A stretch of 22,904 nt of DNA from an uncultured Lachnospiraceae bacterium (GCA_910585555.1 CAJUFU010000045.1:1-22904), one strand, 5' to 3'; shown: positions 7,274 to 16,586, counted from the stretch's first letter. Notes: generated by a model from the letters alone, not told the origin. Numbers and translations: made by a program.

Positions 7274-8446
7274 ATGCCTGATATGTCATGTGAAACGGAT
7301 ACAAAAATAAATACACTGCCAAAGGGCTATAACGCCGCGTTTGGCATTCTCTCGGCTCTGGCTATCGTTATGGTGGCGGCGGGGCATCTGGGTTATAATA
7401 TTCTGACCGTGGGAGATCTCTTTCCCTATTATTCCTTTCATGTACCGCTCTTTATGTTTATTTCCGGCTACTTTTATAAGAAAGAAGAGCAGCAGCGGCC
7501 TTATTTCTATATCAAAAAGAAAGCCTGCAGACTGCTTGTCCCTTATTTTATCTGGAATGTGATTTATGGTCTGATTGCCTGGGGGCTGCGTGCCGGCGGT
7601 AACTTTACGCTGGGGGAGCCGATTACTGTCAAGACACTGTTTCTGGATCCTTTTCTGCATGGTTATCAGTATCTTTATCATTTCGCGGCCTGGTTTGTGC
7701 CGGTGCTTTTTGTCATAGAGGTGATGAATCTGTTCATGCGGATGGTGCTTAGGGCAGTTCATTTAGAGGATGAGCGGCTGATTCTTGCCGGAACCCTGGC
7801 GGTGGGCATGACGGTGGTATGGCTTTCCATTACCGGGCATGTGTGGGGCCTATATAAGATGCCGGGAAGGATTCTCTTCCTCTATCCCTGTTTCCAGATG
7901 GGACAGTTCTACCGTTGTAAGCTGGAGGCCCATGACAGGCTGGGAAACCTGCCCTATTTTGCCATTGTTCTGGGAATACAGGTGTTATTGAATTTGTGTT
8001 GTAACGGGCTGGCATACAGCAGCGTGTGGTGTACGGCTTTTGCCAACGGCCCGGTGATTCCTTATGTGACGGTGGTAACAGGGATAGCATTCTGGCTGCG
8101 GGTGGCGAAAGTTCTTGCGCCCGTCTGCGGAGGAAACAGGGCGGTGGTTTGTCTGGGGCAGAATACCTTTTCGGTGATGATGCACCATATCATGGTATTT
8201 ATGCTGATTAAAATGATGCTGGCCGGTATTGCCGGGCGAACAGGATATCTGGCGGATTTCGACTTTGAACGATTCTATACGGATATTGATTATTGTTATC
8301 TGGTAAAAGGCTCGGAGGCTTTCAAGATGGTCTATCTGGCGGCGGGCATTGTGCTGCCGCTTATGTTGCAGCGGGGACTTGCGGTTTTGCGGATGAGGGC
8401 AGGGCGCCTGCTTCATCGTCTGGGGCGAAATGTGGATTTGTTTTAA
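7274..8446 (+). CDS. membrane-bound acyltransferase, acyltransferase-3 family
   Basis: The 390-residue product has about ten hydrophobic segments and the features of the Acyl_transf_3 family: an early helix with a conserved His (VMVAAGHLGYN, residues ~33-43), FHVPLFMFISGYFYKK in the second helix region, a basic loop (YIKKKACRLLVPYFIWN), and a late helix segment FSVMMHHIMVF. Such enzymes move acetyl or other acyl groups across or at the membrane onto surface sugars, lipids or peptidoglycan. The acceptor cannot be told from sequence. The ATG at 7274 has only a weak AAGAG upstream; no better start is seen. The next genes (membrane protein, glycosyltransferase) lie close downstream on the same strand, which fits an envelope-glycan job. 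Confidence 0.9.
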   Translation: MPDMSCETDTKINTLPKGYNAAFGILSALAIVMVAAGHLGYNILTVGDLFPYYSFHVPLFMFISGYFYKKEEQQRPYFYIKKKACRLLVPYFIWNVIYGLIAWGLRAGGNFTLGEPITVKTLFLDPFLHGYQYLYHFAAWFVPVLFVIEVMNLFMRMVLRAVHLEDERLILAGTLAVGMTVVWLSITGHVWGLYKMPGRILFLYPCFQMGQFYRCKLEAHDRLGNLPYFAIVLGIQVLLNLCCNGLAYSSVWCTAFANGPVIPYVTVVTGIAFWLRVAKVLAPVCGGNRAVVCLGQNTFSVMMHHIMVFMLIKMMLAGIAGRTGYLADFDFERFYTDIDYCYLVKGSEAFKMVYLAAGIVLPLMLQRGLAVLRMRAGRLLHRLGRNVDLF

Positions 8447-8564
8447 AGGGTGAGCCGCAAAGCGGCGTCCAATGCCCTGCGGGTTTGAATTGCAATCGGC
8501 GGGGGAGTGTGATACGCTATTGACGGAATCAAGCTTTGGTGGATTACTTTTGGGAGGAAAAGAT

Positions 8565-8933
8565 ATGCCGGCTATAGAGACGATCTGGGTACAGGTTATT
8601 ACGATGCTGTGTCTGCTTGCAGGCATATTGCTTTGTGTACGGCACTTTATGCGCTGGCATATGGTGCGGATATATAATTGGGATGGTAAAAGATACCGGT
8701 TTCTGGGAAGAGAATACCTGAGAAAGATAAATGGCACATATGTCATAAATATGCGGGAACGACTAGGGGATATGTCCTATACCACCAGATATCGGGTATC
8801 AGCCTCCCCGGCATTTGTAAAAAGGCATCGGTATGGCAGTCTGCTTTTACGGGCGGGACGAAGTGAAGCCTGGCTTCCCATCGAGGAGCGGATGCTGCAG
8901 GATATTTATTATCGAAATGTAAGGATTCAGTAG
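8565..8933 (+). CDS. small membrane-anchored protein, unknown function
   Basis: Not recognised. ATG 8565 is chosen because GGGAGG stands at 8552-8557; the frame is open further upstream, but that part lacks a ribosome site. The 122-residue product has one N-terminal membrane span (about residues 7-26) followed by a basic, probably cytoplasmic beta-rich domain (VRIYNWDGKRYRFLGREYLRKINGTYVINMRERL...TTRYRVSASPAFVKRHRYGSLLLRAG). It lies 118 bp after the acyltransferase gene and 48 bp before the GT2 gene, so it may be co-expressed with both. The 118-bp gap holds a GCCGC-AAA-GCGGC mini-hairpin at 8453-8465 without a T run. Confidence 0.75.
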   Translation: MPAIETIWVQVITMLCLLAGILLCVRHFMRWHMVRIYNWDGKRYRFLGREYLRKINGTYVINMRERLGDMSYTTRYRVSASPAFVKRHRYGSLLLRAGRSEAWLPIEERMLQDIYYRNVRIQ

Positions 8934-8981
8934 AGCTGCTTGACAGGCAGCAACTGTTTAGATATAAGGAAAGGTGGAACT

Positions 8982-9995
8982 ATGATTACAGTCAGCCTGT
9001 GTATGATCGTAAAAAATGAAGAGCAGATTTTACAAAGATGTCTGGATAGTCTGGCAGGCCTGATGGATGAGATTATCATTGTGGATACGGGGTCAACGGA
9101 TGCCACGAAGGAGATTGCGGCCAAGTACACGGACAAAGTCTATGATTTTGTCTGGATTGATGATTTCTCGGCAGCCCGCAATTTTGCTTTTTCCAAGGCC
9201 GGGATGGAGTATATTTATTCGGCGGATGCGGACGAGATGTTAGATGAGAAGAACCGGGCGGCCTTTTTACAGTTAAAGCAGACTCTTCTGCCGGAGATTG
9301 AGATTGTGCAGATGTATTATGCTAACCAGCTTTCCCACGGAACTATCTACAACTTTGACAAAGAACTGAGACCCAAGCTTTTTAAGAGAAACAGGACCTT
9401 TTGGTGGCAGGGCGCCGTTCATGAACAGGTAGCAATTACGCCTGTTATTTATGACAGCGAAATAGAGATATGCCACATGCCCCAGAACAGCCATAAAGAC
9501 AGGGATTTGGCGGCTTTTGAGAGATTGACGAGGGCAGGGGAGATTCTGGATAAGAGGCTCCACAATATTTATGCGAAGGAGCTTTTTATTTCCGGAGAGG
9601 AGAAGGATTTCCTGGCGGCCAGAGCTTTCTTTCAGGCATCCTGCACGGACAGTATGCGGGGGGATGAGGAGCTTAAAGAGGCGGCCTGTGTGGCGGCCCG
9701 GGCGGCCCGGCTTGCAGGGGATGTGGCGGACTTTTTTAAATATGCCATGAAAGTGGTTGCCTGCGACGGCTGTGCGGAGATCTGCTGTGAATTGGGAGAA
9801 TATTACAGGCAGATTGAGGATTATGACGAGGCTGTGGTGTGGTTTTATAATGCGGCTTACGAGACGGAGTGTATCTTAAGTGTCCGCAGCGGGAGAGAAA
9901 TTCCGTTAAAGGGACTGGCAGACTGTTACCGGGCGCTTGGCAATGCGGAGCAGGTGGCAGAGTATGAGCGGCTTTTGCAGGAACATAAGGCGTAA
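8982..9995 (+). CDS. family 2 glycosyltransferase with C-terminal helical (TPR-like) repeats
   Basis: The start is ATG 8982, behind AAGGAAAGGTGG; the frame upstream (8940) is not needed. The 337-residue product opens with the GT-A fold signature VSLCMIVKNEEQILQRCLDSL, then DEIIIVDTGSTDATKEIA, the DxD-type metal/nucleotide motif in SADADEML (D82, D84) and the acceptor-side WWQGAVHEQV. Residues from about 195 on are helical and contain TPR-like units (CCELGEYYRQIEDYDEAVVWFYNAAYE; LADCYRALGNAEQVAEYERLL). This architecture is common in Firmicutes and includes peptide/protein glycosyltransferases as well as glycan-building enzymes. Donor and acceptor are unknown. A short hairpin with a T4 run at 10014-10034 might end the transcript. 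Confidence 0.9.
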   Translation: MITVSLCMIVKNEEQILQRCLDSLAGLMDEIIIVDTGSTDATKEIAAKYTDKVYDFVWIDDFSAARNFAFSKAGMEYIYSADADEMLDEKNRAAFLQLKQTLLPEIEIVQMYYANQLSHGTIYNFDKELRPKLFKRNRTFWWQGAVHEQVAITPVIYDSEIEICHMPQNSHKDRDLAAFERLTRAGEILDKRLHNIYAKELFISGEEKDFLAARAFFQASCTDSMRGDEELKEAACVAARAARLAGDVADFFKYAMKVVACDGCAEICCELGEYYRQIEDYDEAVVWFYNAAYETECILSVRSGREIPLKGLADCYRALGNAEQVAEYERLLQEHKA

Positions 9996-10013
9996 TAGGG
10001 ATATGTTTTGGCG

Positions 10014-10034
10014 AATGCGAAGATGCCGCATTTT
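10014..10034 (+). terminator. weak hairpin after the GT2 gene
   Basis: AATGCG (10014-10019) pairs with CGCATT (10027-10032) around a 7-nt loop; TTTT overlaps the stem end. Short stem, so at best a weak terminator. Confidence 0.25.
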
Positions 10035-10124
10035 GCAGGGAAATAGAGAGCCATAAGGAGCCAGAACATATGCCCAATTATGATAGATGTATAACAGATA
10101 TGAGAAAGCGAGAAGAATGACAAT

Positions 10125-11183
10125 ATGAAATGGGAAGAAAATGTACGTAAGGTGACGCCGTATGTGCCGGGAGAACAGCCAAACCAGCCAGGTGTTATTA
10201 AATTGAATACCAATGAGAGTCCTTACCCGCCGGCACCGGGGGTGTCTGCGGCCCTGGAGCGGCTTTCGGCGGACAGGATGCGTCTTTATCCGGCGTTCCC
10301 GGAGCAGACGGCTCTGGCGGAGGAACTGGCTGAATATTATCATGTGGGAAGGGACCAGATTTTTATCGGCGTGGGGTCGGACGATGTGCTGTCTATGGCA
10401 TTCATGACTTTCTTTCATGGGAACAGGCCTATTTTGTTTCCGGATATCACCTATTCCTTCTATGATGTCTGGGCGGAAGTTTATGGGATTCCTTATGAGA
10501 CAAGGGCGTTGGATGAACAGTTCTGCATCAGGCCGGGGGACTATTGTCAGCCAAACGGCGGGGTGATTTTTCCCAATCCCAATGCGCCTACCGGGATACT
10601 CATGGGGTTAGACCAGGTGGAGGAGATTGTGGCGGCTAACCGGGATGTGGTGGTGATTGTGGACGAGGCATATATCGACTTTGGCGGCGTAAGCGCGGTG
10701 CCTTTGCTTGATATGTATGATAATCTTTTGGTGGTGCAGACTTTTTCGAAGTCCCGCTCTATGGCGGGGATGCGTATCGGTTATGGGCTTGGCAGTCCCC
10801 GGTTAATCAAGTATCTGCATGACGTAAAGTATTCCGTCAATTCTTACACTTTGAATTATCCGACCCTGGAACTGGGCGTGGAAGCGGTGCGGGATAGGGC
10901 GTATTTCAAATCCTGCTGTGATAAGATTATCAAAACCCGGGCGCGGGCGGAGGCAGAACTTGCAAAACGGGGCTTTACATTCCCCCAATCCTATGGTAAT
11001 TTCATCTTTGCATCTCATCAGAAGGTACAGGCGAAAGAAATCTTTGCAGGGTTGAAAGAAAATGACATTTATGTCAGGTGGTGGAACAAGGAGCGGATTG
11101 ACAATTACCTGCGTATCACCATCGGCACGGACGAACAGATGGAAGCGTTGTATGCGGCCCTGGATAAGGTCTGCGGCAGATGA
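10125..11183 (+). CDS. hisC: histidinol-phosphate aminotransferase-like PLP enzyme
   Basis: This is a fold-type I aminotransferase of the HisC group, which converts imidazole-acetol phosphate and glutamate to histidinol phosphate in histidine synthesis. The 352-residue product shows IKLNTNESPYPP at the N-terminus, VGSDDVL, the NPNAPTG motif that contacts PLP, DEAYIDF, the Schiff-base lysine in TFSKSRSMAGMRIGYG (Lys209), and the late phosphate-binding arginine in YLRITIGT. Length is typical. No other his genes are adjacent, so it could act on another amino acid (family members accept aromatic amino acids). The Shine-Dalgarno site before ATG 10125 is poor. It is followed after 145 bp by a small membrane protein gene. 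Confidence 0.9.
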   Translation: MKWEENVRKVTPYVPGEQPNQPGVIKLNTNESPYPPAPGVSAALERLSADRMRLYPAFPEQTALAEELAEYYHVGRDQIFIGVGSDDVLSMAFMTFFHGNRPILFPDITYSFYDVWAEVYGIPYETRALDEQFCIRPGDYCQPNGGVIFPNPNAPTGILMGLDQVEEIVAANRDVVVIVDEAYIDFGGVSAVPLLDMYDNLLVVQTFSKSRSMAGMRIGYGLGSPRLIKYLHDVKYSVNSYTLNYPTLELGVEAVRDRAYFKSCCDKIIKTRARAEAELAKRGFTFPQSYGNFIFASHQKVQAKEIFAGLKENDIYVRWWNKERIDNYLRITIGTDEQMEALYAALDKVCGR

Positions 11184-11328
11184 TTTTAAAGTATTCTTTT
11201 CGCAGGCAGGAAGCTGACAGCAAGAATTTACTGATGAAATAGACATATACTTATATTAATGAAGAGACGATAAAGGACAGGGGCGCGGCACTAGACGGCG
11301 GCTCGTCCTGATAGGGGAGGATTTAAGT

Positions 11329-11829
11329 ATGGAAAGTTTAGCAGTTGCATTTGCCAATACGCTGGGAAAGTATGTGGCCAAAGAAGTGGTGGTTTTTATC
11401 ATCTCCATGATTCCCATCCTGGAGCTTCGCGGCGGCCTGATTGTGGCTTCCCTGTTGCAGGTGCCGATTACCACGGCCATTCCTTTTTGTATCATTGGCA
11501 ATATTATTCCGATTCCTTTTATCCTGCTTTTTATCAAGCAGGTCTTCAAATGGCTGAAGAAGATTAAACTGTTCCAGGGCATCATTGAGAAGCTGGAGAA
11601 CCGTGCCATGGGCAAAAGCGACAGCATCAAGAAATATGAGTTCTGGGGCCTGGTGCTCTTCGTGGGAATTCCCCTGCCGGGTACGGGAGCGTGGACGGGT
11701 TCCTTGATTGCGGCGCTTCTGGATATTGATTTCAAGAAGGCAATCCTGGCGGAACTGCTTGGCATTGCCATCGCTACGATTATCATGTCCGTCTTTTCCT
11801 ATGGACTTCTGGGAGCACTGCTGGGTTAA
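11329..11829 (+). CDS. COG2426-type small membrane protein (putative small multidrug export family)
   Basis: The 166-residue, four-to-five-span product matches the Sm_multidrug_ex family by its conserved phrases: FIISMIPILELRGGLIVASLL near the N-terminus, GNIIPIPFILLFI, and VLFVGIPLPGTGAWTGSLIAALL, followed by a C-terminal helix. The paired loops with ELRGG and PLPGTGAWTG look like two half-helix re-entrant motifs of the DedA/VTT superfamily. The export label is historical and substrates are not established. GGGGAGG at 11314-11320 supports ATG 11329. Confidence 0.88.
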   Translation: MESLAVAFANTLGKYVAKEVVVFIISMIPILELRGGLIVASLLQVPITTAIPFCIIGNIIPIPFILLFIKQVFKWLKKIKLFQGIIEKLENRAMGKSDSIKKYEFWGLVLFVGIPLPGTGAWTGSLIAALLDIDFKKAILAELLGIAIATIIMSVFSYGLLGALLG

Positions 11830-11842
11830 ACAGGGAAAAGTT

Positions 11843-11857
11843 TGTCATGCTTGTGAC
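11843..11857. other. small inverted repeat upstream of the GH20 gene
   Basis: TGTCA and TGACA arms around TGCTTG lie between the COG2426 stop and the GH20 start. It could be an operator half-site pair or chance. Confidence 0.25.
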
Positions 11858-11874
11858 AGATGAGGCATAATGTG

Positions 11875-14718
11875 ATGAAAGAGAAGAAGAGAGCGGCCCT
11901 GACGGGAGGGTTGATTGCAGCGCTTCTTGCAGGCGCCGTATTGGCGGGTTTTTTTGCAGTCAGACATGACAGCGGCAGGGAGAACAAAAACCTTGCCAGG
12001 AAAAGGGGCGTCATTGCTTCCTGCGACAGTGTGGAGAAAGAGCATCTGTCTGCGGCCATGGCCATTGACGGAGATGATGAGACACTGTCTTCCCGCTGGT
12101 CGAGTGAGAATAATTGGGAGGATGCTTCCCATTATATACAACTGGAATTTCCGGAAGAAATTTCAGTTTCTTTTGTTGTACTGAAATGGGAGCGCAGAAA
12201 TGTGATTTCCTATGCGCTGGAAGGCTCTCTGGATGGTGAAACCTGGGAGATGCTGCAGAGTTTCGACAAGGCGCCGGCGGCCAAGCGTCAGGAAATCGTT
12301 CTGGAGGAAGCCGTGCAGGTGCGGTATCTGCGCCTGTCTACCTATGGGGTGTCGAAAGAGGAGTCTGATTATTCTAACCTGTATCAGAACGTGTCACTTT
12401 ATGAATTTGAGGTCTATGCGGACAAGCCTGCGGCTTATCTTTTAAAACCACCTGTTATTAAAACGGAAAAGAACGGAGACAGACGACTGGTTATGGCGGA
12501 GGCGCCCGCAGGATACCGCGTTACCTACCTCGGTGCGGATTTGGAGCAGGTGATCGGAGCAGAGGGCACGGTTTATGAGACCATTCAGGACAAAGAGGTG
12601 ACGGTGGGATACCAGGTGGAGGATATGAGCGGCCGGGAGGATACCAGAGAGGTTTCTTTTACCGTGCAGGTGCCTGCGGCAGAGGGGAACGTTTCACAGG
12701 CTGAGGAAGTGATCAATGCATGTCCAAAGGAATGTGTTCCCGCTATAGCTGAGTGGTGCGGCGGGACGGGATATTTTGAAGTGGGAGACAAATCGCGGAT
12801 TATTGTGGGCGTGGACGAGCAGGACCTCTGGGAGGCGGCTAAACTTTTTGCCAGACAGTATGCGGATTGTTCGGACAGCCCCCAAATGACAGTCTGTAAG
12901 GGAAGTATAGAGGATGTGCGGCCGGGAGATATTTACTTAGGGTACACAGAGCAGAACAATGGGTTAGGAGAAGAAGGGTATACCTGTGATATAAGTGACA
13001 AATGTGTCATAAGGTCGGAGAGTGTGACCGGCATACGCTGGGGAACCGTCACGATGATGGAGATGCTGCCCAAGGCACCCCAGGGGAAAATCCGGGATTA
13101 TCCCCTCTATAGGGTGCGGGGATTCGGTATCGATGTGGCCAGAAAACCGGTGTCTTTGGAGACGCTGTATCGTATGATGGAGACAATGTCCTGGTATAAG
13201 ATGAATGATTTTGCGATTCATTTCAATGACAATACCATTCTTGCCACCAGCGGCCTGACCGATTCAGCCGAGCAGGCCATGACGGCGGACAGTGCTTTCC
13301 GGCTGGCATCGGATATGGTCAATGAGAGGGGGGAGCCTTTGACCTCTCAGGAATATGCCTATACGAAAGAAGAGATAGACCAGTTGATTGAGACAGCCAG
13401 GATATATGGGGTGAGGGTGGTGCCGGAGATTGATACGCCGGCCCATTCCCTGGCCATTACCAAGCTGTTTCCTGCATATGCCCTGCGCACCAGCAATGAA
13501 TCGGTAGACCAGATTGATTTAGGAAAAGAAGAGGCGGTGGAGCTGGTGGAGCAGTTATGGCAGGAAGCGCTTGCCCAGGATAGCGGCGCTTTTAGGAAGG
13601 CGCCTGTTGTGAACATCGGCATGGATGAATATTATGGAGACGGAGAGCAGTATAGACAGTTCCTTGTGAGAATCAATAACCTGGTGCAGGCCTACGGCAA
13701 ACAGGTGCGGCTGTGGGGGAGTCTCAGCAATATGGGGGGTACTACGATGCCTTCCCCGGAAAATCTGCAGATGAACCTATGGAGTACCCAGTGGGCGGAC
13801 CCTCAGCAGATGTATGAGGCGGGTTATTCCTTGATCAATATGCAGAACAGCCACCTTTATATCATACCGGGCGGCGGATATGACTGTCTGGACGTCAGGG
13901 AATTGCATGAAAATTGGGCCCCTAATAAGTTTTATGATTATAACCAGATGGAGATCATTCCGGCTTATTCGCCAAAGATGCTGGGTGCCGCCTATATGAT
14001 CTGGAATGATATGAGCGGCAGTCTGGATATTGGTATCAGCGAGTATGATTTGTTTGTGCGTTTCGAAGAGCCCCTAGCGGTATTGTCCGTGAAACTTTGG
14101 GGAGCCTCGGAACCGGAAGAGGATGTACAGAAGCTAAATGAACCGGAATCATCAGATAAACAGTCTATGGAGGATGCATTGCCAAAAGTCTATAACCACA
14201 AGGTTAAAATGCACAGTCTGAGAGCGTATGAAGATGCAAAGGCGGCAGTGCCCGATTATGAGATACGGATGAAGGTGTGGCTGGAGCCAGGGACAGGCGC
14301 CCAAAGCGGGCGGATTCAACCAGCCCAGGGGCGTGAAGAGCGGCCCCAGGAAGGGCAAGACAGTGCCTGCCAGGAACAGATTCTTGCAGAGGGAGACGGC
14401 GCATACGCGAAGTGGGCTTTTTACGCGGTGGAACCGGATACGGGCAGGGTTGGTTTTACCAGAGAGGGACGGACCTACACCTTTGACTATACCCTGCCGG
14501 AGGGAGAATGGGTGAATCTGAAAGTAAAGGGTGTGCCGGGAAAAGTGACCCTTTATGTGGAAGATGAAGAGATAGAGACGGTGGGCAGTGACGAGCCCTT
14601 TGCAGAACATGCAACTTTTGTGTTTCCCTTAGAGAGGATAGGCCGGCAGACTTCCCATTTTGACGGGGAAATGGAGCTGGAAGTACTGTTTGCAGGAGAG
14701 GAGCAGCAGGGTTGTTGA
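11875..14718 (+). CDS. secreted or membrane-anchored multidomain family 20 glycoside hydrolase
   Basis: The product (947 residues from ATG 11875, behind GAGG at 11862; an in-frame ATG at 11860 is less well placed) begins with a basic N-region and one hydrophobic span (signal peptide or anchor). In order follow: an F5/8-type (discoidin/CBM32-like) domain at ~39-182 (DGDDETLSSRWSSEN...WIQLEF-type pattern, LEGSLDGETWE, VRYLRLS); a small Ig-like module at ~190-270; a GH20 N-terminal alpha/beta domain at ~275-410; the GH20 barrel from ~413 (RGFGIDVARKP at 415, NDFAIHFNDN, VVPEIDTPAHS with D520/H524, catalytic pair in NIGMDEYYG with D584/E585, LWGSLSNM, MIWNDM) to ~750; and a C-terminal concanavalin/LamG-like sandwich (~770-947). 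GH20 enzymes release terminal N-acetylhexosamines or lacto-N-biose by substrate assistance. The substrate here is probably a host glycan (inference). The usual His before the G-x-D-E pair is Asn. Confidence 0.88.
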   Translation: MKEKKRAALTGGLIAALLAGAVLAGFFAVRHDSGRENKNLARKRGVIASCDSVEKEHLSAAMAIDGDDETLSSRWSSENNWEDASHYIQLEFPEEISVSFVVLKWERRNVISYALEGSLDGETWEMLQSFDKAPAAKRQEIVLEEAVQVRYLRLSTYGVSKEESDYSNLYQNVSLYEFEVYADKPAAYLLKPPVIKTEKNGDRRLVMAEAPAGYRVTYLGADLEQVIGAEGTVYETIQDKEVTVGYQVEDMSGREDTREVSFTVQVPAAEGNVSQAEEVINACPKECVPAIAEWCGGTGYFEVGDKSRIIVGVDEQDLWEAAKLFARQYADCSDSPQMTVCKGSIEDVRPGDIYLGYTEQNNGLGEEGYTCDISDKCVIRSESVTGIRWGTVTMMEMLPKAPQGKIRDYPLYRVRGFGIDVARKPVSLETLYRMMETMSWYKMNDFAIHFNDNTILATSGLTDSAEQAMTADSAFRLASDMVNERGEPLTSQEYAYTKEEIDQLIETARIYGVRVVPEIDTPAHSLAITKLFPAYALRTSNESVDQIDLGKEEAVELVEQLWQEALAQDSGAFRKAPVVNIGMDEYYGDGEQYRQFLVRINNLVQAYGKQVRLWGSLSNMGGTTMPSPENLQMNLWSTQWADPQQMYEAGYSLINMQNSHLYIIPGGGYDCLDVRELHENWAPNKFYDYNQMEIIPAYSPKMLGAAYMIWNDMSGSLDIGISEYDLFVRFEEPLAVLSVKLWGASEPEEDVQKLNEPESSDKQSMEDALPKVYNHKVKMHSLRAYEDAKAAVPDYEIRMKVWLEPGTGAQSGRIQPAQGREERPQEGQDSACQEQILAEGDGAYAKWAFYAVEPDTGRVGFTREGRTYTFDYTLPEGEWVNLKVKGVPGKVTLYVEDEEIETVGSDEPFAEHATFVFPLERIGRQTSHFDGEMELEVLFAGEEQQGC

Positions 14719-14791
14719 CTGCTTGTGCGGACTGGAAGAAGGACGGTTTGATGATGGCGGCAGGAGAGATGATTTAGGCGTGGAGGAGTCA

Positions 14792-15607
14792 ATGGAAGCA
14801 TACACGGATTTTGCACAGGTATATGATGAGTTTATGGATGAGACGCCCTATGAGGAGTGGTGTGCATTCCTGGTGGAAATGTTGGAAAAATATGGGGTGA
14901 AGGAGGCTTCAGGGCTGGAGCAGGAAGAGGAATCGGATAAGCAGACGGCCCGGAATCTCAGGCAGGAAAAAAACACCATATTGGATTTGGGTTGCGGCAC
15001 CGGCACATTGACAGAACTTCTGGCCAGGAAAGGATATGATATGATTGGCCTGGATAATGCCCAGGAGATGCTGCAGATCGCCAGGGAGAAGCGGGACGCG
15101 TCGGGACTGGATATTTTGTACTTGCTGCAGGATATGCGGGAATTTGAGCTTTACGGCACGGTAGGCGCGGTGGTCAGCGTATGCGATTCCATCAATTACC
15201 TGTTAGAAGAAGGGGATATCTTACGGACTTTCCGGCTGGTGCATAATTATCTGTATCCGGGCGGCGTTTTTCTCTTTGATTTTAATACCGTGTACAAGTA
15301 TGCCTGTGTGATAGGCGATACGACCATTGCGGAGAACCGGGAAGACTGCAGTTTCATCTGGGAAAATTATTACCATGAAGAGAAAGAGATAAATGAATAT
15401 GACTTGACAATCTTTGCCAGAGGAGCGGGAGAAGAAGGGTTTCGCAGGTTTCAGGAGACCCATTATCAGCGGGGATATGAGATAGACCAGATGTGCAGGC
15501 TGGTAGAGGAGGCAGGACTTCAGGTTTTGGAGACCTTAGACGCGGATACCCACGGCGCCGTGACAAAGGAAAGTGAGAGGATTTATGTTGTGGCTAAGAA
15601 GGCGTGA
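14792..15607 (+). CDS. SAM-dependent class I methyltransferase
   Basis: The start is ATG 14792, with GGAGGAG at 14782-14788; the open frame extends upstream into the GH20 3' end but without a start signal. The 271-residue product opens with MEAYTDFAQVYDEFMDETPYEEW, typical of methyltransferase-25/11-type enzymes. It has motif I ILDLGCGTGTLTELLA (residues ~63-77), the ribose-binding acidic residue in IGLDNAQEML (D88), and later VVSVCDSINYL and YPGGVFLFDFNT. An acidic Glu/Gln-rich insert (about 38-60) separates the first helix from motif I. The substrate is unknown. Spacing to the GH20 gene is 73 bp and to hslO 91 bp, which allows one transcript. Confidence 0.88.
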   Translation: MEAYTDFAQVYDEFMDETPYEEWCAFLVEMLEKYGVKEASGLEQEEESDKQTARNLRQEKNTILDLGCGTGTLTELLARKGYDMIGLDNAQEMLQIAREKRDASGLDILYLLQDMREFELYGTVGAVVSVCDSINYLLEEGDILRTFRLVHNYLYPGGVFLFDFNTVYKYACVIGDTTIAENREDCSFIWENYYHEEKEINEYDLTIFARGAGEEGFRRFQETHYQRGYEIDQMCRLVEEAGLQVLETLDADTHGAVTKESERIYVVAKKA

Positions 15608-15698
15608 GGGAACTGGAACAAAAAGTGCGGGTATCCGCAATAATTATTCGAGATGGACAAAGTTATAAACGAAACGAAGGCAGAAAGGAATAAATAAC

Positions 15699-16586
15699 AT
15701 GGGAGATTATTTAGTGAGAGCAACGGCGGCGGATGCGCAAATCCGGGCATTTGCGGTTACTTCCAGACAGCTGGTGGAAGAGGCGCGCAAGGCCCATAAT
15801 ACAAGTCCTGTGGTGACGGCGGCTTTGGGACGTCTGATGACGGGCGCAGTGATGATGGGCAGTATGCTAAAGGGCGATCAGGACATGCTTACCTTGCAGA
15901 TTCATGGTGCAGGCCCGGTGCATGGGCTGACAGTGACGGCGGATGCCAAAGGGAATGTAAAGGGGTACGCGGACAATCCGCAGGCCATGATGCCGCCAAA
16001 TCACTTGGGCAAACTGGATGTGGGCGGAGTGATTGGTCCTGGTGTACTCACGGTCATGAAAGATATGGGCTTAAAGGAACCCTACGCGTCTAATATCGAG
16101 CTTAAAACGGGAGAGATCGGAGATGATCTGACTTATTACTTTGCAGCTTCCGAGCAAGTACCCTCCAGTGTGGCGCTGGGGGTGCTGATGGAGAAAGATA
16201 ATAGGGTACGCCAGGCAGGAGGGTTTATCATTCAACTGATGCCCTTTACGGCGGATGATGTGATTGACAGGCTGGAGCAGAAGTTATCAGCCATGAAATC
16301 GGTGACGGCCATGTTGGAGGAGGGGAATACCCCGGAGCAGATATTGGAGATGGTGTTAGGGGACCTGGGATTGGAGATTACGGATACCATGCCGGTACAG
16401 TTTGCGTGCAACTGCAGCAAGGAACGTGTGGAGAAGGTGTTAGTCAGTCTCGGGAAGACGGATTTACAGGAGATGACTGCAGAAAATAAGGAAGTAGAGC
16501 TACATTGCCACTTCTGTAACAAGAATTATATCTTTACAGTGGAGGAACTGAGGAGAATCAAAGACGGCATAAAAGATAAAACATGA
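15699..16586 (+). CDS. hslO: redox-regulated chaperone Hsp33
   Basis: Hsp33 is a cytoplasmic holdase that is switched on by oxidation: zinc leaves its four-cysteine site and disulfides form. The 295-residue product matches the family over its whole length (DYLVRATAADAQIRAFAVTSRQLVEEARKAHNTSP at the start; IQIHGAGPVHGLTVTAD; GPGVLTVMKDMGLKEPY; YYFAASEQVPSSVALGVL). It has an intact zinc site: CNC at 237-239 and CHFC at 270-273. The SD-like AAAGGAA lies at 15685-15691, before ATG 15699. A chaperone of this type fits an anaerobe that meets oxygen stress. No clear terminator follows; the next 679 bp are non-coding. Confidence 0.96.
   Translation: MGDYLVRATAADAQIRAFAVTSRQLVEEARKAHNTSPVVTAALGRLMTGAVMMGSMLKGDQDMLTLQIHGAGPVHGLTVTADAKGNVKGYADNPQAMMPPNHLGKLDVGGVIGPGVLTVMKDMGLKEPYASNIELKTGEIGDDLTYYFAASEQVPSSVALGVLMEKDNRVRQAGGFIIQLMPFTADDVIDRLEQKLSAMKSVTAMLEEGNTPEQILEMVLGDLGLEITDTMPVQFACNCSKERVEKVLVSLGKTDLQEMTAENKEVELHCHFCNKNYIFTVEELRRIKDGIKDKT

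Noticed and set aside
7985..8746. 253-codon minus-strand open frame opposite the acyltransferase
   Set aside because: Spans two well-supported plus-strand genes and has shadow-like composition.
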